The notes beneath the pieces were generated by a model, which saw only the letters and a list, made by a program, of their open reading frames with translations, had not been told where the DNA came from and searched no databases. Below are positions 39,601-48,559 of a DNA stretch of 64,000 nucleotides, piece by piece. The stretch lies in NCBI RefSeq assembly GCF_947331815.1, contig NZ_OX373462.1, positions 1,351,376 to 1,415,375 of the forward strand, written 5' to 3'. The first letter of the stretch is position 1; each line of letters begins with the position of its first letter. The translations under genes and the position numbers were made by a program. Source of the DNA: Cyanobacterium sp. uoEpiScrs1. Lineage in GTDB: Bacteria > Cyanobacteriota > Cyanobacteriia > Cyanobacteriales > Microcystaceae.

Positions 39601-39636
39601 GAAGAGGAGAGACGAGCATCACCAGAATTAAAATGA
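36619..39636 (+). CDS. UPF0182 family large membrane protein
   Basis: A 1005-aa protein of the UPF0182/COG1615 family (Sll1060-like), of normal length. Seven or so hydrophobic helices occupy the first 420 residues (for example LSLLLTLVFFLGTMMGLMLL, FGLVISGNWTRIIQYF, FILYLVIFILGLFATAV). A large soluble, presumably extracytoplasmic domain follows with family hallmarks such as VQPNELGRERPYIERSI, NIRLWDARPLL and LTYHMTDAQVFYNREDQW. The function is unknown. It is preceded by a decayed gene and followed by a 0.9-kb gap. Confidence 0.93.
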   Translation: MFKTLTYSIFKVLGSLFGLWLVFELLSHLVVESLWFKEVGYLHPFLKRLLWQFGLFSGTTGVSLWFLLNNLYKAQYYQWHAIPTEFLNLQKRRYKENRSDQTQKNYQTLFPESPSFGLSLLLTLVFFLGTMMGLMLLYYSQVAYDIWTPDLTLPNITPSLPLPFYFNSIPKLFSQIFQHLWKAVAIGGLILLILLKKKFYLKTMSIIFSIIFGLVISGNWTRIIQYFNSTPFSTVDPQFGRDISFYVFKLQFWKLLNFWLGGLFLYGFATVSLTYLLSAKSLSQGRFPGFSRHQLRHLYLLGGLTCLIAGLRHWLNRYELLYSPRGVVYGASYTDVHVSLPVDTTLCILVTMIAVWLLFKALTGRRNLIFTQLFRNKNRPYFPFYTLPFILYLVIFILGLFATAVVQSFVVQPNELGRERPYIERSIALTRAAFNLDKIKIETLDATGSLTDEDLQDNRLTIKNIRLWDARPLLQTNRQLQQIRLYYKFPDADIDRYRIPIDNECLSPNVAKQQVLIAARELDYNEVPKQAKTWVNKHLIYTHGYGFTLSLVNQVDQGGLPFYLVQDIETNSNAGELQTSNANICNSIPINNPRIYFGELTDTYIMTNTEVQELDYPSGQDNAYNIYDGQGGISISSAVRRLLFAEYLKDWQMLFTKNFTPQTRLLFHRDINRRIRKIAPFLHFDNDSYLVSAKLDKSNSNRLISPSTLYWIIDAYTTSSGYPYSDPGKYNFNYIRNSVKIVIDAYNGNVQFYVVDPSDPLIQTWQRIFPDLFKPLAEMPTALKAHIRYPKDLFNTQSERLLTYHMTDAQVFYNREDQWRIPQEIYGEKQQPIEPYYLLMRVTGKSQEFILINFFTPTSRNNLIAGLFAQSDGQNYGKLNLIQLPKQRVIYGPEQIEALINQDPVISQQISLWNRQGSRVIQGNLLVIPFFAEQSLLYVEPLYLEAEQNSLPTLARVIVIYENKIVMAQNLDKALQSIFEPSQSTPETIIRSLTEEERRASPELK

Positions 39637-40536
39637 GGAATTATCAGACTCATACTAATACCGAACAAGTACTAATATTTTAGTACTAACAGAATCAAGA
39701 GAAATTGTTTTATATTTTATTGAAGCACTTCTCAAAACGTAGAACATTTATTTTATACAACTTATTGTCAGAAAGATGTAACGGTTGGATTACTCTTGTT
39801 GAACATTATACATTTCCAAATATTTCATTACTTAGCAGTAGATATAACAAAAAAGATAAAACTGCTAACCTTTCTAATTATATTAGATAAACATAATTTT
39901 ACTTTCATCTAGTGATTGACTGTCTAGATAGCCAATCACTACTAACTCTTACGACTACAAAAAATTTTGAACAAACATATAGAGAAAACTTAGATTATTA
40001 TTTTAAAGTTGAAAGTATTATTTTGACTTTGATTGCCATAATATTTTTTTGTTATTCAAATTAGAGTGTTTCAAATTTTGTTAGTAGACCAATGTTATTC
40101 GGTTAGACATATTTTTTCTTTATGCAATAACAGTTACTCTTATCTTTGTAACTGTTATTATTTCGATTATTAATAATAAAGATTAAGCAACGCATACTTA
40201 ATTCTAATTACCTAGATTTAGATAGCATTGTTTTATATAGAAAATAGATTTGCTTGAGATAAAAAAATATCATTGAGATTATAAAACTATATCAATCTTG
40301 ATTTTGATCCTTTAATTAACTCAACTAATAACCAACTTAATATAAAGTAAAATTAATTTTTAATTATTTCCTATTATGGTTTTTCATTAACTTTTGATTT
40401 GCAGTTATGATAATAACAGGTAAGTTGTTAAACTAATCTACTAACAAAATATATCTGAAAAGCATTGCTTGGAATGTGAGTTGTAAACATTTTATGGTCG
40501 CGTTTATGTTAGCAATGAATAATCGAGGAGACTACC
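39637..40536. other. 0.9-kb AT-rich gap
   Basis: No supported gene; a 61-codon frame at 39705-39890 is low-complexity and lacks a ribosome site. A hairpin, TAGTGATTG (39910-39918) with CAATCACTA (39933-39941), may end the UPF0182 transcript, although it lies 270 bp past the stop. Confidence 0.5.
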
Positions 40537-40917
40537 GTGAATAATAAGTTCCCTAAATTTGTATGGTTTAATAACTTTGGACTTAGCTGCTCATTGACAT
40601 TCTTATTGTTAGGGTTATTTTTAGGTTCAGTAGGGTTAAGCTGGGTCATTAATAGTTTTCTTATTCTTATCGCTTTAATTACTATTGCCCCAGCAATCAT
40701 TTTATGGAGAATACGCTGGTGGCTTCGACGGGATTTGGTAGGAGACAAGTGTCCAGTATGTAGTTATGGATTTACAGGATTCAATAAAACCGAATGTCAA
40801 TGTCCCAATTGCGGTGAACTTCTTAAGATAGAAGGAGGACGTTTTCATCGCATCATACCATCAAATACAATCGATATCGATGCGGTAGAGGTCTCTAGCA
40901 ATCAATTGGAAGACTGA
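40537..40917 (+). CDS. Membrane protein with C-terminal zinc ribbon
   Basis: A 126-aa protein with two N-terminal membrane helices (about 17-35 and 38-58), a basic stretch (RIRWWLRRDL), then a zinc ribbon: Cys72-x2-Cys75 and Cys89-x2-Cys92 (KCPVCSYGF, CPNCGELL). The start is a GTG at 40537, fixed by a strong GAGGAG at 40525-40530 with 6-nt spacing. A 12-bp palindrome (ACTTAGCTAAGT, 40925-40936) follows the stop. I do not recognise a named family. Topology suggests a membrane-anchored cytoplasmic zinc finger. Confidence 0.75.
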   Translation: MNNKFPKFVWFNNFGLSCSLTFLLLGLFLGSVGLSWVINSFLILIALITIAPAIILWRIRWWLRRDLVGDKCPVCSYGFTGFNKTECQCPNCGELLKIEGGRFHRIIPSNTIDIDAVEVSSNQLED

Positions 40918-42359
40918 CTCTACTACTTAGCTAAGTCTTCACAAGATATATGCTGATGGCATTAAAATTGAACCTGCGTTATTTTTACTTTGTAAGACTG
41001 CTAGGATAAACAATCATGTTAAGTCAACATACTATTTTATAGGTAGATTTTTATATATTTTTTATCATAGAAGACTAATAAAAAAGTTAATTAAACTAAA
41101 AAAATTGGCAATAGAGAGGTTAAGGAATAAAAATAAACTGTCAAGTTTTTTAGTAATATGTCGCTTTTTTTATTACTATACTAATTGATACTTTTATACC
41201 TCTCTTATTAATTTACTTATCTAATTAGATTGACTTTTATTATATTTATAAGTATTAGATACTGTAACTCTGATAAAGTTATCTAGTATTTGCTTTTAAA
41301 GCAAGTATATTAACAAATAGCTGTTTCTTTTTTATAGAAAAAGAGATAATTTCAACACTTAAAGTTAACTTTTTAGGTTTAAAATATTAAATAAAAATTT
41401 GCAGTGGAATACCAATAGATTAAAAATAATTTGCTCGATATGTCCCAGCTGTCAGAATCCTTTACAAAAAATTAGATTTACTTCTAGATACAGTTTATTA
41501 GTTACAAGAAAATATACAATGATAAGCAAACTGTGGATAATTATCTAAATACTTATCAAAGATCGGTTCAAATCGTTAAGCGAACCAAAGTTTTGGAATC
41601 TTGTTTCGTCGATTCTAAAACTTTATAAAATAACTTCAAAAACTCACCTAATAACTTTTGTAGACAATATAGCCACTCTATTAAGTTGTAGCAGAGTAGA
41701 TCTCCATTTTTTACCAAATTATAGAATCACGTCTTAATTACCAAAAATTCTAATATTTGAGTTTAATTACCCAAGCTATATAATTTATTAATTGATAAAT
41801 ATCTTTCAAAATACTGCCTTAATCGTGGGCAATGGCTATCGTGATCGATTAACATTACTTAGAACGACGCCATACTTTATAACAAGATTACAAAAGATGG
41901 ACAAAAATTTATGATTGCAAATCTATAAGCACTCACAATTAAGTCTGAAAATCGATAAAATATTGTATAAATATATATTTATTCTTGTATTTATCAGTTA
42001 TATCAAAAACGTTCTACTAAGAATTTTTCAACGAGTAACACTAGTAGTGAAAGTATTTCTCCAGAGACAAATATTATTGACTTTTTTGAAGTGGAGGTTA
42101 GAGTATTATTGGTATGCAAAAATACAACTTAAACCGACTTTATAATTCATAATAGTCTAGTAAAATAATTAATTGTGTAAAATAAAGAGCAAATTTTTAT
42201 TTATTGTTAAGAGTGAGATAATTTCATATTAATTGTGTAGTATCTACAATCTTAGTCACGATAGACATGTTAATTTAATCATATTAAATGATTAATAGTT
42301 TACGAATATTTATCTTAAAGAACAACAATAGAATACTCTCTTACAGTAAAGTAAAACTG

Positions 42360-42403
42360 TTTTATATATTAGTTATATTAACAAATATAACTAATATATA
42401 AAA
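42360..42403. repeat. 20-bp perfect inverted repeat
   Basis: TTTTATATATTAGTTATATT (42360-42379) is perfectly complementary to 42384-42403 around the loop AACA. It lies in the middle of a gene-free region, so it is not an obvious terminator of any current gene. Confidence 0.7.
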
Positions 42404-42650
42404 ATGCAAATTTTGTTTGAATAGTTCATATTTTTTAGTGCTCATAAATGATTCAATATTAGATTGTGCTAATCATGTATCCTAGTAATACCAATAAATC
42501 TAATAAAAATAGAATATAATTTTTAAATTAACTGAGCTTAAAGTTACTGCTTCAACTATTCTAATATAATTCACATAGTACTTACGAAACACTGAGCAGC
42601 CAATTTTTTAAAAAAATTTTTTAGTTAATGAAATAATGGTAAATAACAAA

Positions 42651-42677
42651 ATTTTGCTTTTTTAAAAAAAGCAAAAT
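42651..42677. repeat. Near-perfect palindrome of A/T runs
   Basis: ATTTTGCTTTTTT (42651-42663) faces AAAAAAGCAAAAT (42665-42677). Both arms end in GC steps, giving a 13-bp stem in single strand. It is another hairpin in the gene-free region with no adjacent gene. Confidence 0.55.
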
Positions 42678-43198
42678 ATAAAAGATATTTTTAGGCTGTT
42701 TAAGACATAATATATTAAAAGTAAATTTGTGTGGGAATGTCGTTATTTTAATAATAATAAATTATGATTTTAAGATTGATTTATTTTACTTTTATATTAA
42801 AGGTAGGATAAATTAATATATAGTAAAAATATATATTGATTAAACTAAGTTATTTGAATTTTTATTGTTTTTATGAAAGAAAATCCATGGGTTTAAGCTG
42901 TAACATCAAGTCTCTTCAAAGAGATTAAAGACTTACTTTATGTACAAATATTGGCAAATACTATAGCATCAGCATAAGTTTAATGTTACCCTTTACTGAT
43001 GCCATCATTGATTTGTCTTTTGGATTTTGATTAGTTTATTTTGTTGATATCTTTTTTGAGTGAATAGTTAATTGCTTAGTGAAAGTAAACATCATTTTTT
43101 GCTAAAAAGATATTAACCTTTTCTTTATATATCTTTTGAGTGCTTTCCTTCAGTTTTCAGCAAGTTAGATTAAATTACTTTTGTTAAGTACATTGGGT

Positions 43199-43222
43199 CA
43201 GCTTCTCTCTAGAGAGAAGCTG
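43199..43222 (-). terminator. 24-bp perfect palindrome overlapping the mlaE-type stop codon
   Basis: CAGCTTCTCT-CTAG-AGAGAAGCTG spans 43199-43222. The TAG stop of the minus-strand permease gene (43209-43211) lies in the loop. A 10-bp stem with a 4-nt loop would form right at the 3' end of the message. No U-tract follows directly, so it may be a stability element or a weak terminator. Confidence 0.6.
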
Positions 43223-44000
43223 TTCCTGTCCCTTGAAACATAAACCAAGAAAGGAAAAAATTAACAACAAAGACAGCTAATAAAGCTGTTACAACTGCCG
43301 TTGTCGTAGACTGCCCTACTCCTTTGGCTCCACCCGTAGTAGTTAATCCCCAACTGCAACCAATCACTGCGATTAAACCACCAAAAACAATTGATTTGAT
43401 AATCGAAGTCAACAAATCCCAAAGCTCGAGAAAATTACGGGCAGATTTTAAAAAAACTACCGGAGAAATATCGTATAAACTATCCGCAATTAACAATCCT
43501 CCAGCCATCCCTGTCATTAGGGAAAGAAGGTTTAAAACCGGTAACATCATACAACAAGCTAAGACACGAGGAACTACTAAATAGTCGATAGGATCGGTTT
43601 TTAGCATATACAGTGCATCAATTTGTTCCGTCACGCGCATTGTTCCGATTTCGGCAGCAAAAGCTGACCCGACCCGTCCTGCTACCACCACGGCCGTCAG
43701 AACAGGAGCCAATTCTCTCGTTAACGCTAGGGATAAAACGCCACCAACAGTACTGGCTGCACCAAAATGAATAAATTCTCTAGCAACTTGAATGGTGAAT
43801 ACCATTCCTACAAATCCTGCCGTCACTAAGGCGATTGTTAGAGATTCAGGTCCAACTAAACTCATTTGTTCAAGGGTGTTGCGTCGATGTATTCTACTTT
43901 TCAGCAGGTGAAAAAAAACCTGTCCTCCTAAGAGGATAGCTGCCAGCAACCGCTCAAACCATATAACAAAACCACGACGGGTACTTGTCTGGTTAGTCAT
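43209..44000 (-). CDS. mlaE: MlaE-family lipid ABC transporter permease
   Basis: A 263-aa inner-membrane permease of the MlaE/YrbE/TGD1 family, which moves phospholipids between inner and outer membranes with MlaF (ATPase) and MlaD (MCE) partners. Hydrophobic segments begin near 47, and conserved features include GFVGMVFTIQVAREF, LALTRELAPVLTAVVVAGRVGSAFAAEIGTM (in parts), VTEQIDALYMLKTDPI, VPRVLACCMMLPVL and CSWGLTTTGGAKGVG. All are intact. The partner genes are not adjacent, as often in cyanobacteria. A decayed open stretch lies just upstream (44040-44140). Confidence 0.9.
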   Translation of the reverse strand: MTNQTSTRRGFVIWFERLLAAILLGGQVFFHLLKSRIHRRNTLEQMSLVGPESLTIALVTAGFVGMVFTIQVAREFIHFGAASTVGGVLSLALTRELAPVLTAVVVAGRVGSAFAAEIGTMRVTEQIDALYMLKTDPIDYLVVPRVLACCMMLPVLNLLSLMTGMAGGLLIADSLYDISPVVFLKSARNFLELWDLLTSIIKSIVFGGLIAVIGCSWGLTTTGGAKGVGQSTTTAVVTALLAVFVVNFFLSWFMFQGTGTASL

Positions 44001-45325
44001 TGATTTCCTATCCTGTAAATTATGTCTCTTTTATTATCAACTAATGATTCCCAATTCTCCTAAGTTTTCATTGTTCTCAACTAAATACTTTTTCACAGAC
44101 AAGGGTAAATCAGGGAAAACAGTCACTAAGTCTTACAAAGAACATATCGTCCGCTAAGATTTTTATGTTATACCTTAGATAATAAAGTCAGTGGAATTGA
44201 CGGTATGGTGATTTTCCTATAGTTGAATAGTATCTATTGTAATTGAACGCAACAGGTTATCAATATAGTTGAAAAATCGATAATCTTTTCACAAGAGACT
44301 TTCTCACCTGTTCAGAGGTATCTACTAAATTGATTACTTATGAAACGGTTCTTCGATGGCTGTCATAAATTAAACTTATTTAGCTTTGAATTTATAGATC
44401 CATAATGTAATTTATTTAAGATCTATTTAATTTTTTAAGAAATCTAGCAAAATAGTCAAGTGACTGATTAGTCCAATCAAAGAAAATCGGAATTACTTTG
44501 GTATATTATAGCTTAAGCCATAGGTTGAATAATCATTATGCTATAAAGCATAGTTACATATTCTAATAACATTGTAGTTACTTCTTAATAAATCTCAGTT
44601 TCATAAATAATATAGTTGTCATTAGTTAGTTTATAAAAAGCTCTTCTTCTTTATAATTTAGTTTATTGACTAGATTTTAGTCAATTAGCAGTTTAATCTT
44701 ATGCTGTAGTCTGTTTATTATGCCTATCTATTCTGTTAAAAATTATTTAAACTCGTCTGTTGGAATAAATATTCAATCGCAATATAGTTTTACAGAAAAA
44801 ATTTGTTTAAAAGAATAAGAAGTATTATTTAATATTCACCTACCTTGGATATAAGAGGTAATCTTATGCAAATATTATCTACACTTGTTGAAAATACTAA
44901 CTGTTTAATATTTGGTCATTTCATATCCCTAAATCTTTCGATTGCCAATCCTAAAATGATTTTTTTTCTCAATGAAGACAAAAATCATTTTAGGGAAATT
45001 TGTTTTGATTATATATAATACTATTACCTAAAAATTGCCCTGAATAAACAAATCAGTATAATAACTTTTCTTTCTCACAAATTGAGTTTTTGTCTTGTGT
45101 CAAAGTTAATTTGATACAAGCTCCTAAAATACCTAGAAAGTCAATTAAGTTTGCCTTAAAATCTAGTCCTGTAACTTCATTAGTTCTACATAATCGTTTT
45201 AGTACTTTATAGTAGGCTTCAATAATCCAAAAATAAGTCTATTTACTTTTTTTATTTAAATATTTATTTGAATAAAAAATAGAATCACATTAATGATATT
45301 GATTTTTTATTGAATTTTAATTTAT
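44001..45325. other. 1.3-kb gap upstream of mlaE-type gene
   Basis: No intact gene. On the minus strand about 44041-44140, a 33-codon run (VTVFPDLPLSVKKYLVENNE, then NLGELGIIS, stop) looks coding-like and may be the end of a decayed gene. The 15-bp stem at 44950-44994 is the only strong structure elsewhere. It borders the 3' end of the carbamoyltransferase operon. Confidence 0.45.
44950..44994. repeat. 15-bp perfect inverted repeat
   Basis: CCTAAAATGATTTTT (44950-44964) pairs perfectly with AAAAATCATTTTAGG (44980-44994) around a 15-nt loop. It is 330 bp beyond the 3' end of the carbamoyltransferase operon, so a direct terminator role is doubtful. Confidence 0.65.
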
Positions 45326-45487
45326 TTAAAATAAAGTATAAATAAAGGGAGCGATCACTGATCCTTGTGTCAATATAATCAAGGTTCCTAATAAAACCAA
45401 TGTAATAACTAATGGAATTAACCAATACTTTTTTCGCTCATTTAAAAATCCCCAAAGATCTTTTATTAAATCAAAAAAGCTTTCCAT
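45326..45487 (-). CDS. DUF5989/SxtK-like small membrane protein (53 aa)
   Basis: Read directly from the minus strand: 53 aa beginning MESFFDLIKDLWGFLNERKK, with one membrane helix (YWLIPLVITLVLLGTLIIL) and the conserved ending TQGSVIAPFIYTLF. This is the DUF5989 pattern, the SxtK-like partner found beside SxtJ and carbamoyltransferase genes. Its ATG overlaps the stop codon of the SxtJ-like gene (TAATG), implying translational coupling. Function is unknown; a membrane complex with SxtJ and the carbamoyltransferase is an inference. Confidence 0.85.
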   Translation of the reverse strand: MESFFDLIKDLWGFLNERKKYWLIPLVITLVLLGTLIILTQGSVIAPFIYTLF

Positions 45488-45894
45488 TAATAGGGTCTCT
45501 CCATACTAGTTTTTTCTTTAAAAATACTTGAAATACGATATGTTTTTAAATGATAATCAAAATTCCTTTTCATTGTGTCTCGATTAACTAATCGCATAAT
45601 AAATGCCATTGGACTAACAATTAAAAAGAAAATTAGACCTAAAATAATTCTTGTATTAATCCAGGCAAGTATCTGCGAAATTCTCATCCAATTATAATAA
45701 ATTGGATTAATAGACTGAGGAATAAAAATTGCCAAAATGTACATTACCACGGTAATAATCCAGGGAATTATTGGCAACTCATGTCCTGAAATAAAAGGTA
45801 TAACTATTCCAAATAATCCAGCAACAATTGTTCCAGTTAATAAACCAAAATGCCGTAATTCTTTTCTATTTAATCTAGGGATTTCATTAAACAT
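45487..45894 (-). CDS. SxtJ family membrane protein
   Basis: A 135-aa membrane protein with helices near 16-35, 41-58 and 75-98 and a conserved C-terminal tail (SPMAFIMRLVNRDTMKRNFD). This matches the SxtJ family, small proteins of unknown function next to carbamoyltransferases, first named in the saxitoxin cluster but widespread beyond toxin producers. It starts 45 bp after the carbamoyltransferase gene, and its TAA overlaps the next ATG by 1 nt. All three genes should form one operon. Confidence 0.88.
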   Translation of the reverse strand: MFNEIPRLNRKELRHFGLLTGTIVAGLFGIVIPFISGHELPIIPWIITVVMYILAIFIPQSINPIYYNWMRISQILAWINTRIILGLIFFLIVSPMAFIMRLVNRDTMKRNFDYHLKTYRISSIFKEKTSMERPY

Positions 45895-45939
45895 ATCTTT
45901 AATATTTAATTTAACGCATTACAAACTACAATTTATCTA

Positions 45940-47790
45940 TCAATCTAGTTCAAATTCGTCTTTCCACCCATCATCCTTCTGGCATTGTGGTTGTTCCGAT
46001 TTAGCTAATAGATAATTTTCAATTACTAAATAATCCATCTCAGTACGCATAAAACAACGATAAGCATCTTCAGGGGTGCAAACAATTGGTTCTCCCCTAA
46101 CGTTGAAGGAAGTATTAATTAATACTCCACACCCTGTTAATATTTCAAATTCTTTAATTAATTGATAGTAGCGAGGGTTAGTTTCAGAATGAACAGTTTG
46201 TATTCTTGCTGAATAATCAACGTGAGTGATAGCAGGAATTTGTGAACGAGGAATTTTTAACTTGTCTATACCAAAAAGTTGTCTCTGTTCATCCATTATT
46301 GGCAAATGTAAGTCTTCTTTTACAGAAGCAACTAACGACATATAAGGACTTGGTTTATCCAAATCAAAGTAATCAGAAACCCGTTCAGCTAAAACCGAAG
46401 GTGCAAAGGGACGAAATGACTCTCGATGTTTAATCTTTAAGTTCATTATTGACTGCATTTTCTCATTACGAGGGTCACCAATAATTGAACGATTACCCAA
46501 AGCACGAGGACCAAATTCCATGCGCCCTTGAAACCATCCAATCACATTTCCTTCAGCAATAAGTTTAGCTACTTTTGGCAATATTTTTTTATTGTCAAAG
46601 CAAATATATCGAGCGCGAATATCATTAAAATATTGCCCAATTTCCTCGTCATTAAACTGAGGTCCCAGATAGGTTCCTTGCATTTTATCCGACTCAATAT
46701 TTGAATCATTTACACTTCGTGAATTTTCTAAATATTGATGCCAAATTGCTAAAGCTGCTCCAATTGCCCCTCCCGAATCCCCTGCAGCAGGTTGAATCCA
46801 AATATTTTTAAATTTACTTTCTCGTAAAATACGTCCATTAGCAACGCAATTTAAAGCGACACCACCAGCCAAACAAAGATTGTCTGATTTTGATTCTTTA
46901 TAGGCCGTATTAGTTAATTTTAAGACAATTTCCTCAATAACTTTTTGGATTGAAGCTGCAATATCCATTTCTTTTTGGGAGAGTCTACTTTCTGGTTTAC
47001 GGCAAGGTGCACCAAAAAGTCGGCTAAACTTTTTATTGGTCATTGTTAACCCTGTTGCATAATTGAAATATTTCATGTTTAGGCGGAATGTTCCGTCTTC
47101 TTTAATATCAATCAAATTGTCTAAAATAAGGTCAACATATTTGGGTTCGCCGTAGGGAGCTAATCCCATTAGTTTATATTCTCCAGAGTTAACTTTAAAA
47201 CCAGCATAGTAAGTGAAAGCAGAATAAAGTAGTCCTAAAGAATGTGGAAAACTGATTTCCCATTGAGGTGTCAATATATTATTTTTTCCTAACCAAAAAG
47301 ATGTTGTTGCCCATTCTCCTACCGCATCTAGACACAACACCGCAGCATTCTTAAAAGGACTGGGAAAAAAAGCAGAGGCTGCATGAGATTGATGATGTTC
47401 TGTAAACAATAATGGTGGAAGTTGAGAAATTTGACAATTAGCAAGTTTGGCTAATTCTTTTTTGATGATAGTCTTCAGATAGAGTTTTTCTTGTAACCAG
47501 GCTGACATTGCAGCAAGAAAAGAACGAAACCCTCGGGGCGCATATGCTAAGTAAGTTTCCAGCAAGCGTTCAAATGTAACGATTGGCTTTTCATAAAAAA
47601 CAATATAATCTAACTTGTTTAGGGAAATTTTTGCTTCTGCAAGCGTATAGAGAATAGCATTTTTAGGAAATCTTGCATCATGTTTTTTTCGAGTGAAGCG
47701 TTCTTCTTGAGCTGCAGCGATAATAGTTCCCTCTTGAACCAAAGCTGCTGCACTGTCATGATAGTAAGCTGAAATTCCTAAAATTCTCAT
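45940..47790 (-). CDS. NodU/CmcH/SxtI-type carbamoyltransferase
   Basis: A 616-aa O-carbamoyltransferase of the NodU/TobZ family. It transfers a carbamoyl group from carbamoyl phosphate through a carbamoyl-adenylate made in the N-terminal Kae1-like domain. Visible: GISAYYHDSAAALV (5-18), EERFTRKKHD, HHQSHAASAFF with the metal-binding His cluster (about 131-141), LCLDAVGEW, GEYKLMGLAPYGEP, and the C-terminal YrdC-like part with GWFQGRMEFGPRALGNRSI and INTSFNVRGEPIVCTPEDA. It is intact and first in an operon with sxtJ-like and sxtK-like genes. The acceptor is unknown. No saxitoxin genes are present, so a sugar or envelope substrate is more likely than a toxin. Confidence 0.92.
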   Translation of the reverse strand: MRILGISAYYHDSAAALVQEGTIIAAAQEERFTRKKHDARFPKNAILYTLAEAKISLNKLDYIVFYEKPIVTFERLLETYLAYAPRGFRSFLAAMSAWLQEKLYLKTIIKKELAKLANCQISQLPPLLFTEHHQSHAASAFFPSPFKNAAVLCLDAVGEWATTSFWLGKNNILTPQWEISFPHSLGLLYSAFTYYAGFKVNSGEYKLMGLAPYGEPKYVDLILDNLIDIKEDGTFRLNMKYFNYATGLTMTNKKFSRLFGAPCRKPESRLSQKEMDIAASIQKVIEEIVLKLTNTAYKESKSDNLCLAGGVALNCVANGRILRESKFKNIWIQPAAGDSGGAIGAALAIWHQYLENSRSVNDSNIESDKMQGTYLGPQFNDEEIGQYFNDIRARYICFDNKKILPKVAKLIAEGNVIGWFQGRMEFGPRALGNRSIIGDPRNEKMQSIMNLKIKHRESFRPFAPSVLAERVSDYFDLDKPSPYMSLVASVKEDLHLPIMDEQRQLFGIDKLKIPRSQIPAITHVDYSARIQTVHSETNPRYYQLIKEFEILTGCGVLINTSFNVRGEPIVCTPEDAYRCFMRTEMDYLVIENYLLAKSEQPQCQKDDGWKDEFELD

Positions 47791-48555
47791 TTTTCTATTA
47801 TCTTCCTCTTTGTGTACACCACTGTCATGGAAATATCAAGTCGTCATAAGTCAAGGTATAAGATATCATAATATGGAGTTTTTCGTATTCATGAACTATA
47901 CATTAACTCTATTTATGACAACATCTCCTGTTTAGTTATACTAAAGGCTTTGCTGTTATTTAAAATGAAATCTGTATCATAAATCAAAGCAAAACAATGT
48001 AAAATATAGGTGTTAAATATCTGTAATCTTTCAAAGCTATATTTACTAGTTTTGTTCTGAGCATATATATATTTAACATACTGTCAATTGAACAATAATT
48101 TTCTGTATAAGAATTATTGTTCTTCGGACTATTAACTATTTTATTAACTAAAATTCAAGGTCGAAACTTCTTCTTGTCTTAATGTCAAGTTTACCAATGT
48201 TATCCTTACGCTATTTTAGGCATATCTAGATTTTTCTTACTCGACACATTTGAATATGAAGATAGATGCCTTGCGTATTATCGAAATCAAATGTGCCCCA
48301 TACCTGAGATAGTCTTATGTTGACATCTTAATATTTGGCTGACAAATAAATCTATCCTGGCATCATAGCAGCTAATTCTAGGAGACATTGCTTTAACCTC
48401 GGAAACTGACAAAAAGAATAATCTCCAGTTAGGCTATCACATTTCCCATTAATATTAAGTCTTAACATTGCCCTGCTAAAGTTATAGACTTTTACTACAT
48501 AGTCCAAAACTTGTTACTGTGACTGACAGTACTTTACACAGTACGTTTTTTTCAA
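47791..48555. other. Gap upstream of the carbamoyltransferase operon
   Basis: About 0.77 kb. The part nearest the operon is AT-rich and should hold its promoter. From about 48180 onward the DNA becomes richer in GC, consistent with decayed coding sequence continuing from 48560-48790. No intact gene. Confidence 0.45.
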
Positions 48556-48559
48556 GTTG

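Larger units (their letters stand above)
40918..43198. other. 2.3-kb gene-free region, largest gap in window
   Basis: No intact gene. The 76-codon frame at 41915-42145 is low-complexity, TTG-initiated and unsupported. Between about 41440 and 41930 one plus-strand frame beginning ATGTCCCAGCTG has coding-like pieces (YNDKQTVDNYLNTYQ, VKRTKVLESCFVDSKTL) broken by stops, suggesting a decayed gene. Structured repeats at 42360-42403 and 42651-42677 lie in the distal half. A GCATCAG/CTGATGC stem (42966-43002) sits before the MlaE gene end. Confidence 0.5.

Noticed and set aside
39705..39890. 61-codon frame after UPF0182
   Set aside because: No ribosome site and no domain; consistent with chance in a 0.9-kb gap.
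41570..41590. tRNA T-arm-like GGTTCAAATC
   Set aside because: No acceptor or anticodon stem can be built around it.
41915..42145. 76-codon plus-strand frame
   Set aside because: TTG start without ribosome site, low-complexity Ile/Leu/Lys/Tyr composition typical of random AT-rich DNA.
45326..47790. Saxitoxin biosynthesis cluster
   Set aside because: Only the carbamoyltransferase, SxtJ and SxtK-like genes are present. These families are widespread outside toxin clusters, and no PKS-like or amidinotransferase gene is nearby.
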